This document shows, piece by piece, positions 57,190-64,000 of a stretch of DNA of 64,000 nucleotides (within the stretch, counting starts at the first letter, position 1; every line of letters starts with the position of its first letter). The DNA is taken from NCBI RefSeq assembly GCF_963259705.1, contig NC_081840.1, forward strand, positions 4,521,062 to 4,585,061. Reading direction: 5' to 3'. The notes beneath the pieces are model-generated. The model searched no databases, was not told where the DNA came from, and saw nothing but the letters and a program-made list of their open reading frames with translations. A program made the position numbers and the translations under genes. The DNA is from Myotis daubentonii. Taxonomy: Eukaryota > Chordata > Mammalia > Chiroptera > Vespertilionidae.

Positions 57190-58050
57190 CAAATGATGCT
57201 TGTATGCTTTACCTTTTCTCTTCCAAGGTTAGGAGAAACAATGGGAAAAATGTGCTGGGAGCAGAGTCTGGCACATACTAGTAGCACACGCCTACAGGCA
57301 GCCAGAAGAAACCAAGAAGCATGAAGCAGAGAATTGTCCCATCTGTGGACTTGGACTAGAATATCTCTACCCACCAGGCAGAAGCTCACTGCCTACTCTA
57401 AGCCACGGTGAACACAGTAACTGATGAGAAATAACAACCTCAAAGGTGCATAGTGGTTGGTACAGAATTCAAATCAACCAACACGTGGAATACAGAAACT
57501 CAACTCCAGGCCCCACAAATTAATTCATAGCCAATGACTTCTGCAAGGCCTAGGCAGAGGCAAACCCAAAATTTCCCCAAAGGACACCTGCACCCCTCAG
57601 GCCAGGCGGGGGAGAGAATGTCCACTGAAGATGAAGCATATGGAAAATGAGCTGGAAAGTAAGAATTTAAAAACATATGCAATCACAAGTGATAGCTTAT
57701 GGATTACAAAATGAGAACACTTAGACCTACAGAACTATTCAAGCTGGGAAGTCTGAAAGGTACTTATCATAAGAATATTTACTACATGCAAGGATATAAA
57801 GAAACACCACCTATATTGCAAGAAATAACAAAAGAAAACCATAGGAAAAATAACCAATTAGAAAGATGGAATATCAAAAAATATAATAATTTAAAAATTA
57901 TTTTTAACTTCAGTAACAGTAGTCTTAATGCACAAAAGAGAATTAGTAAACTGAGAGCTAGAGGAACTCTAAAAGTATGTTTTTCAGAAGGATTAAGAGC
58001 AAGAAAATTTAGACAACATGTTTAAAATATAGAAGCTCAAACTTGTCTAT
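57190..58050 (+). mobile_element. Possible L1/HAL1 5'-region remnant, plus strand
   Basis: A-rich sequence with AAGATGGAATATCAAAAAAT, AATGCACAAAAGAGAATTAG and TAAACTGAGAGCTAGAGGAA resembles the L1 ORF1/5'-UTR coiled-coil region. A 108-codon frame at 57699-58025 is Lys/Asn-rich, in keeping with decayed ORF1-type sequence. The assignment is uncertain. Confidence 0.4.
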
Positions 58051-61000
58051 TAGAAGATGGGGTGGAAAGACCATAGAGAATGGTGGGAAAGCCATTCTAA
58101 AAGTGCCCCTGGCTGAAACACATCTAGAAGTGAACACAACAGCCATCCGTAGTTTGGAAGGGTCTTAGTCAATAGATATGTGATTTTGCTTGCAACCTTT
58201 TCCATTGATTCTGCCTGGGGCTTGAGAGAAGGCCGGAGCTCCCAGCACCAGGCTGTGAGTATGAAGTGGCTCACAGGCCATTGGAACAGACACATAGCAG
58301 GGGGCTGGTCCCCAAGTGTAATGTGAGAGCTGTCATAGGAACTAAGGTCTGCTTAACTCTATTATTAAATGAGAAAGATGAAACCCGGATTAGTTTTAGC
58401 CACTGTCTTAAGGGACCTCTTTTATTGTAGTTTACCTATTCATTGTCAGATTCAAAATCTGCTATTAGATATCTTGGATCTACTTTCAGACATTTAAAGC
58501 TGAAGAGGATTCTAGCCACAGATCTTCATGGAAAGAGGCAGGAGAGGAGATACTCTAGCAAGAAAATGAAGTCAGAAGGAGCAGGAAGCAGGAAGTAATG
58601 ATTACTAAACACACTGGCAATCCATGTTGGAAATGCCAAAATCAGACTTCATATGACTTCATATGAAATAATCATGTTGCTGTTACGGTTCATCTTTTGT
58701 GCATAAAAACGAGTTAGAACTAGCATATTGGGTAACAGCTGGGAATCTAGGGGAATGAGTGGGATTCATAGTGAATTAAAAGACTGTAAAGTCCTCATCT
58801 TGTTTGAGAGGAGAATGGAGGTATTGATTTGCTTTACACTTTGTTTAAAGACTTAAGTTCAAATTTAGGGGCAACTGTAGGAGAATAGTAAGCTTACCCT
58901 TCCATTCCTTCTCATCCTTGGCCTTGACCTGCATGCCTGCAAGGTCCACTCAGGTTCATACAACACGGGCTGGAGAGCAGGACCACGGAGTAAACCCTGG
59001 CTGCCAGTGTCCATTCCTCAGAGGGCCACAGGGCAGTGACTCACAGAGAAGACGGGGTGCAGCCAGCCCCTCCCCGCAAGATGGCTTTCGCCCTCTGTGA
59101 CTATAAGCAACCCCTTTCTCCATCATTATAATGCTGGGAGATTCTGGATAAGGCATGTCACTTCTCTACATCTCATTCCCCTCCTTCGCGCAGTCGGGCT
59201 AATTAACACGTGGCTTCCTGTTTGTGGGGTTGGTTTGTTGAATGAGTCAGTGAGTGTAAGTGCTCCTTACCCAGAGGTGCCGGGCATATGTCATGCGATG
59301 GTGTCTTTTATGTTCCAGTGGTTTCCCAACACTTTTCGGGAGTTTTATTCACCCCCAGAAGGACACCTCCTTCCAAAGTAATGCCAAGTGTTCGCCTTCC
59401 TGCTGCGGTTTTCACTGTCCTGTCCAGCAGCCCAGCTGATGCTCAGTGCACTTCGGTGGAGTTACTCACACACGTGATCACAGGGAAGTGTTGGCAGGGA
59501 ACTGCTGGGTTCCTCCAATGGAGGCAGAGCTCCTGAGGAAGAGGATTATGGACTTTAGGTCATGGAGGTGAGTCACAGAGAAAGTGCAGGAAGAGCAGCT
59601 CCAGGCCAGATGGCGCTGGGCGCGGTTCTTTGGTGCGCTGACTTGTCTGACATCCTGGTGAGCTCCAGAGAGAAGCACCCAGGATCTTTCTTCTTCCTTA
59701 GTTCCCAGGACACATCCCTTATTCAAAGTGACACCAACTTCACTCATGGTCTTGGAGACTAATTGTCCCAAGAAACCATACAGTTTGCTTTGTATTTTGT
59801 ACTTTAAATCCTCCTAATCCGCTCCCTGTTGGCTTGGAGAGCCTTCTGGAACAGAAAGGCTGCCAGGCGCCGGCTCCTGTCCATGTCTCCCAGGCCCATG
59901 CCAGGCCCAAGTCTGGTCTTGCCTGTGAGCTCACCAGGGAGCCTTCTAGAGGGTCCCTCCCTGTTGTTGGCAGCAGCAGCTCAGTCATCTCCTCAAACCC
60001 TGGTTTCACCTGTAATGATTTTGGAGATCTTGCCTTCTCTCTCTTTATGAGTCTGCTCCCCTCTCCACCCCTGCTCACCCCAGGTCTGATGAGGACAGGG
60101 CTTTGCCATTCCTTCCTTGACCTGACTGCCCTTTCACTGGCTGGATCAGTGACCCAGTCCTTATCTCTGAGCTCCCCTGACCAAAATGCTCATCACTGCC
60201 ATCCCATCTTTACAGGAAGTCAAAGAGAAGGGGGCTCGCACAGATTGGGCAGGTGACTTTGTACCCTCTTCCCCTGTTATTGTTCCCAAACCTCCCAGCA
60301 ACTCTCGAAGTCTTATTCCTATTTCAGAGGTAAAGAAGAGGAGGGTGGGCCCCACACCCTTTCAATGACAGGGTGAGACGTCAGGCAAAAGTCCCACCCC
60401 TCAGTGCCAAGTGATTGACGGCTTCACACCTCTCTTTGAATGGCTGTCTCTTCCTCAATTTGATAACAAGAGCCCCAGCCAATAGCTAATCAAAGCACGT
60501 GCTTCCCCAGCCAGGATTGCTCCTAAACACTCCATGTGCCACCTACACAATATACATTCATAACTCAAGCCGCTTGAAATGCGCTGGCACCAGGGTAGCG
60601 AGAAACGACCACATAGCAGGGTCCTCTGGGTCACAATCACCTGGTTTTCTATGACATTTTAGTGCAGTATGACCATCAGAGACCACCCCCCCACAAATAT
60701 GTAAGTGCTTAGAGGATATCGAGGCACATGTATGTAAAATGTATGATCCATTCTTATATAAAGACAACTATGGATGTCAAATGGACGAGATGAATGCCCA
60801 ATAAGTGTCTTTTAAAATAACCAGCCAAAGTCTAGAAATGTCTGCTACGGGAATGTGGACAGTGATGAGGCAAAGAGACCGTTTAATTATCTTTGTCGAC
60901 AATTCTCACATGAACTCTGATGGGGAAAATTATCGCATGCTTAATGAACCTAGTGGGATGTTCCTGCTCATACAAATGCTGCTCCTGCCTGTGTCATAGC

Positions 61001-61139
61001 AGTTATCTCTTTGGCCTCGCACAGGGTTTATTTGTGTATGTTTCCTGTCTCCCACGCCCCTTTTAATTTACAAGCTCCCTGAGAGTTGAGAACCTCTTTG
61101 ATTTCGGGAGACAAAGTGGGAGAGAAATAAAGAGAACTT
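58051..61139. other. Unique sequence, no gene recognised
   Basis: A long repeat-poor stretch. 61000-61130 has L2-like wording (TTTAATTTACAAGCTCCCTG, then AGAGTTGAGAACC). A direct duplication ACTTCATATG lies at 58646-58665. Frames at 59834-60256 and 59740-60078 oppose each other and are unrecognised. Confidence 0.4.
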
Positions 61140-61310
61140 GTTACATCCAACTCAACCACTCAGTACCAGCGTGCTCTCAGGCAAACCACACTTCCTCTCA
61201 GGGCCTCTGTTTCCTACTATGTAAATAGGATGACTGGTAACCCACTCAAAAGTGGGTGGTGAGGACTCATTGAAATTACACAGGACAAAGGACCCAGAGC
61301 ACCTTGCTTT
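61140..61310 (+). mobile_element. MIR SINE, plus strand
   Basis: GGCAAACCACACTTCCTCTC, AGGGCCTCTGTTTCCTACTA, TGTAAATAGGATGACTGGTA and GTGGTGAGGACTCATTGAAA are in MIR order. Confidence 0.75.
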
Positions 61311-62925
61311 TGAGTTTTCATTGGAATACACTTGGATGTGAATTGAATTACAGTGAGAAGAATCTAATTCGATGGTGGGTTGACTGTAATTAGGTTTATC
61401 CATGGTAAGATCTCTCAGTTGGTTTTGGAACATTTGTGTAGCCTTCCAATGTTGGCACCGTGTTTGTCAGTGGGCACATGTGTATGTTCCTTCTGGGGAG
61501 AATGATGTTCATCATTTTTTGGGGGGTGCATGACCACCTGGTTCAAAGGGACATGTGAAGGACACTGTGGGGGGTCACAAGGCTGCCTCATTCAGATTCC
61601 CCTTTAAGCCCAACTTGCCACCCAACTGCAGGGAGTGTGGCCCATAAACAGCATCCAGCCATCAGCTCCCTCAGCACCTCCCAAATTGCCAAGTGCTGTG
61701 CTGCCTGAAGTCACATCCTCCCCAGGGAGAGGGAGCTTTGTGGCTAAGCCAGGGGAGAGCAAATACCTGTCCATTCCTCCTCAGATCCCCCCTGGGGTTA
61801 CCTGAGGCCTTGTCATACCTGTGTCAACGGTCACCTCCTTCTCTACCCTGCCCCCTCACAGGCGTGGTTCTTAGTAAATATCTTGCAGCCTGGACTTCGT
61901 GTTAGGATCTGCTTCTAGAGAAATCTGCCATGAGAGAAAAGAGTAAGAAAAATGTAAGACAAGATGAAGGTAGGCCCATAAGGATGGGGTGGGTAACATG
62001 GTCAAGTGCAGCAGAAAGTTCAAGCTTGGGGCAGACGTGGTTCAGTAGGAATAACAACTAGTCCATAGGGCCCATGGGAATCACAGCTTTGTAGGGCCAA
62101 GAGGAAGGCTTTGGAGTAGATCTTTTATAAGTCATGGGGGGATGGCACCCAGGAGACAGCTAGTTAGAACCCTTCTTTTGAAGCAAGAATGCTAGATGGG
62201 GGGCTGGGAGAGGGTGGTCACAAGGTCAAAGAGACACCTGAGCATGTTGATTATTTACAGAGATAATTTTAAAAAATCCTTTCATTTTAAAAATCCTTTC
62301 TTCCCAACCACATCTTCCCCTTTAGACATGTCTGAGAAACTTTGGCAAGAACAGCCTTCAAATCTCCCCCAAATTATTAAGTCAAGTAATGGGCTTTCAG
62401 AATGTGGGAAGTTCAAAAGGCTGTCAGGTTGGAGCCAGACATCCGAGGAATGTGTGTGCCCCCCAGAAGAGGCGTGTATCCATTAAGATGTATCAGGTGG
62501 CCCTTATCAAGGAGCCCCATCAGCCACTCAAAGGACAGGTTATTGTGTGTGCTGGGTCGCTCAGGAATGGCCCTTCCAATGTTAACTGAGAGCGGTGAGT
62601 TCAATCCTCCCCTCCACCCCTTGTTCAAACAAAGCACAGGACTCCTTAGTTTGAGCAGAAAAAAAAATGCTGGAAGTAGATTGTACGTTGCAAAAGGCAA
62701 TGGACCAATGGGTCCCTAGGAGTCACATTCCTGGGCCACTGATTGCTGCTCCACCTCCACAGCAGCTCTTCAGGGGAGAAGACTTCACCCAGCAGAAGGA
62801 GCCTGAGCTGGGGGGACAGACTACCTTGCTGCGGTTCCTCTACTGCAACTGAGAGATGCCAGTGTTTTCTAAACAAGGTTCATTAGAGATTGGTGGCAGA
62901 AGATAAACATGACAATGGTCTATGC
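61311..62925. other. Unique sequence with a small direct duplication
   Basis: ATTTTAAAAAATCCTTTC near 62266 recurs as ATTTTAAAAATCCTTTC at 62284-62300. No gene was recognised. Confidence 0.4.
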
Positions 62926-63117
62926 CAGCGGTTCTCAACCTGTGGGTCGCGAACAACGAAAATACATCCTGCATATCAGATATTTACATTACGATCCATA
63001 AGAGTAGCAAAATTACAGTTATGAAGTAGCAACGAAAATAATTTTATGGTTGGGGGTCACCACAACATGAGGAACTGTATTAAAGGGTCGCAGCATTAGG
63101 AAGGTTGAGAACCATTG
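62926..63117 (-). mobile_element. Non-autonomous hAT element, minus relative to other copies
   Basis: The left end is CAGCGGTTCTCAACCTGTGG, the right end GGTTGAGAACCATTG. The interior is the complement of the copies at 15201 and 38416 (AGTAGCAACGAAAATAATTT, GGTCACCACAACATGAGGAA). The flanks share CTATGC (62920-62925 and 63119-63124), consistent with a decayed 8-bp target duplication. Confidence 0.92.
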
Positions 63118-63575
63118 GCTATGCAATCCGCTTGATAAAAATCCCGACACTGACAATTAGCCAGTCTCCTGCTGAAAGACTATTTCAGCTACAAAACACT
63201 GACATCAGACATGGACACTGTGTCTGGTCCTATTGGTCACCTCCTTACCCTCTTGCCTCATGGCCTGCAGCCACCATCTTGTTTTTCTGGCTTTTATTAG
63301 TGGTAGTTTAATAAAACTTGATGTTCTGCCCCAGGAGAAAACAAACAAACAGTAAAACATTCTCAATAAAACTCAAACAAAACTCTTTTCATACATGCCC
63401 ACCCCTTAAGGCCTTCCCACTTAGTCTTCCCCTGGAAACAATGACCTTTTGACCTTGAGCAAGTCCTATCTGACCAGGACTTTTGACACTGGGCAAGTCC
63501 TCTGAGGGCTTCAAAAGAGAGGGGTGAACAAAAAGATCTTATGATCTTTTAAGACTTTACATTCTGGATTCTCTC
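63118..63575. other. Unique sequence, nothing recognised
   Basis: A short AAACAAACAAACAG run near 63340. No repeat or gene is otherwise supported. Confidence 0.4.
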
Positions 63576-63758
63576 TATATATTTTTTTTTCCTATACAAG
63601 CATTTTTAATTCATTTTTTTTATTTTTCAGTTACAGTTGACATACAATGTTATATTAGTTTCAGTTGTACACCCAGTGATTAGACATGATAAAAATATAC
63701 TAAGTGATCAGCCCCAAAATTCTCATCCCCATCTGACACCATGCATAGTTATAGAATA
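63576..63758 (-). mobile_element. L1 3' end, minus strand, cut by a Helitron
   Basis: An oligo-T start, then CAGTTACAGTTGACATACAA, TATATTAGTTTCAGTTGTAC, AAGTGATCAGCCCC and CATCTGACACCATGCATAG: the complement of an L1 3' UTR. The Helitron at 63759 interrupts it. Confidence 0.75.
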
Positions 63759-64000
63759 CTAGAGCCCCGGTGCACAAATTTGTGCACCAGTGGGGTCCCT
63801 TGGCCTGGCCTGTAAGATAGGGCTGAAACCTGCTGTCCGACACTTCCCGAGGGGTCCCAGATTGGGATAGGGCACGATTGGGGCTGGTGAGAGATGTGGG
63901 AGGTTGGCCAGCTGAGGGAGGGCTCCAGTGCACGACCAGCCAGTCTAGTTCAGTCCTGATCAGCCGGACCCCAGCAGCAAGCTAACCTACCGGTCAGAGT
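63759..64000 (-). mobile_element. HeliBat-like Helitron, minus strand, runs off the window
   Basis: On the minus strand the 3' end is CTAG (63759-63762), preceded by a perfect hairpin (GGTGCACAAA and TTTGTGCACC at 63769-63788). A (63758) is the left flank. The interior follows the HeliBat pattern (GTGGGGTCCCTTGGCCTGGC, CCCGAGGGGTCCCAGATTGG). Its 5' end lies beyond the window. Confidence 0.92.

Noticed and set aside
57699..58025. A novel Lys/Asn-rich protein gene
   Set aside because: Its composition and words resemble decayed L1/HAL1 5' sequence; no start context or homologue is apparent.

Overview
The window reads as non-coding nuclear DNA from a vesper bat (Vespertilionidae). The diagnosis rests on the mobile elements. 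There are nine tRNA-derived SINEs of the Ves type, five HeliBat-like Helitron pieces (Helitrons expanded in vesper bats and hardly any other mammals), short hAT elements starting CAGYGGTTCTCAACC, and mariner-type miniature elements with GGGTGGGGCAAAAGTAGG ends. Older placental repeats lie beneath them: L1, L2, MIR, MER5A-like hAT and MLT1-like LTRs of the ERVL-MaLR group. I cannot name genus or species. I found no protein-coding gene, rRNA, tRNA gene, CRISPR array or bacterial-type operon. All long open frames are unrecognised, lack splice or domain support, or run through repeats, so I annotate no CDS. The window could be a gene desert or a long intron. Layout: 1-3134 is mostly unique. 3135-12600 alternates unique sequence with a Ves SINE, L2-like stretches, an L1 3' end and an MLT1 LTR split by a SINE. 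12750-18440 holds a GT/GA microsatellite, an MLT1 LTR and a MIR carrying a hAT insertion. 18443-28000 holds two Helitrons, two Ves SINEs and L1 tails. 28690-34800 is L2-rich, then has an MLT1 LTR, two mariner MITEs and an inverted Ves pair. 34800-37540 is largely repeat-free. 38000-39910 stacks L1, hAT, MLT1 and Helitron. 41560-47400 is strongly AT-rich old LINE sequence. 47640-52800 holds MIR, a long L1 3' end and a Ves SINE. 53158-53581 is an imperfect palindrome with a regulatory-element look. 54000-58050 holds a MER5A-like element, a SINE carrying a Helitron, another SINE and L1-like sequence. 58050-64000 is mostly unique until a hAT, an L1 tail and a Helitron cut by the window edge. Nothing here works together as a gene system. 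The readable biology is layered transposon history: 8-17 bp target-site duplications and nested insertions give a relative order (L1, L2, MIR and MLT1 first; Ves, hAT and Helitron later). Several repeat-free blocks could be distal regulatory DNA. The least explained structure is the palindrome at 53158-53581. I did not find a new biological system and do not claim one. Subfamily names come from memory of consensus features, not from a database search.
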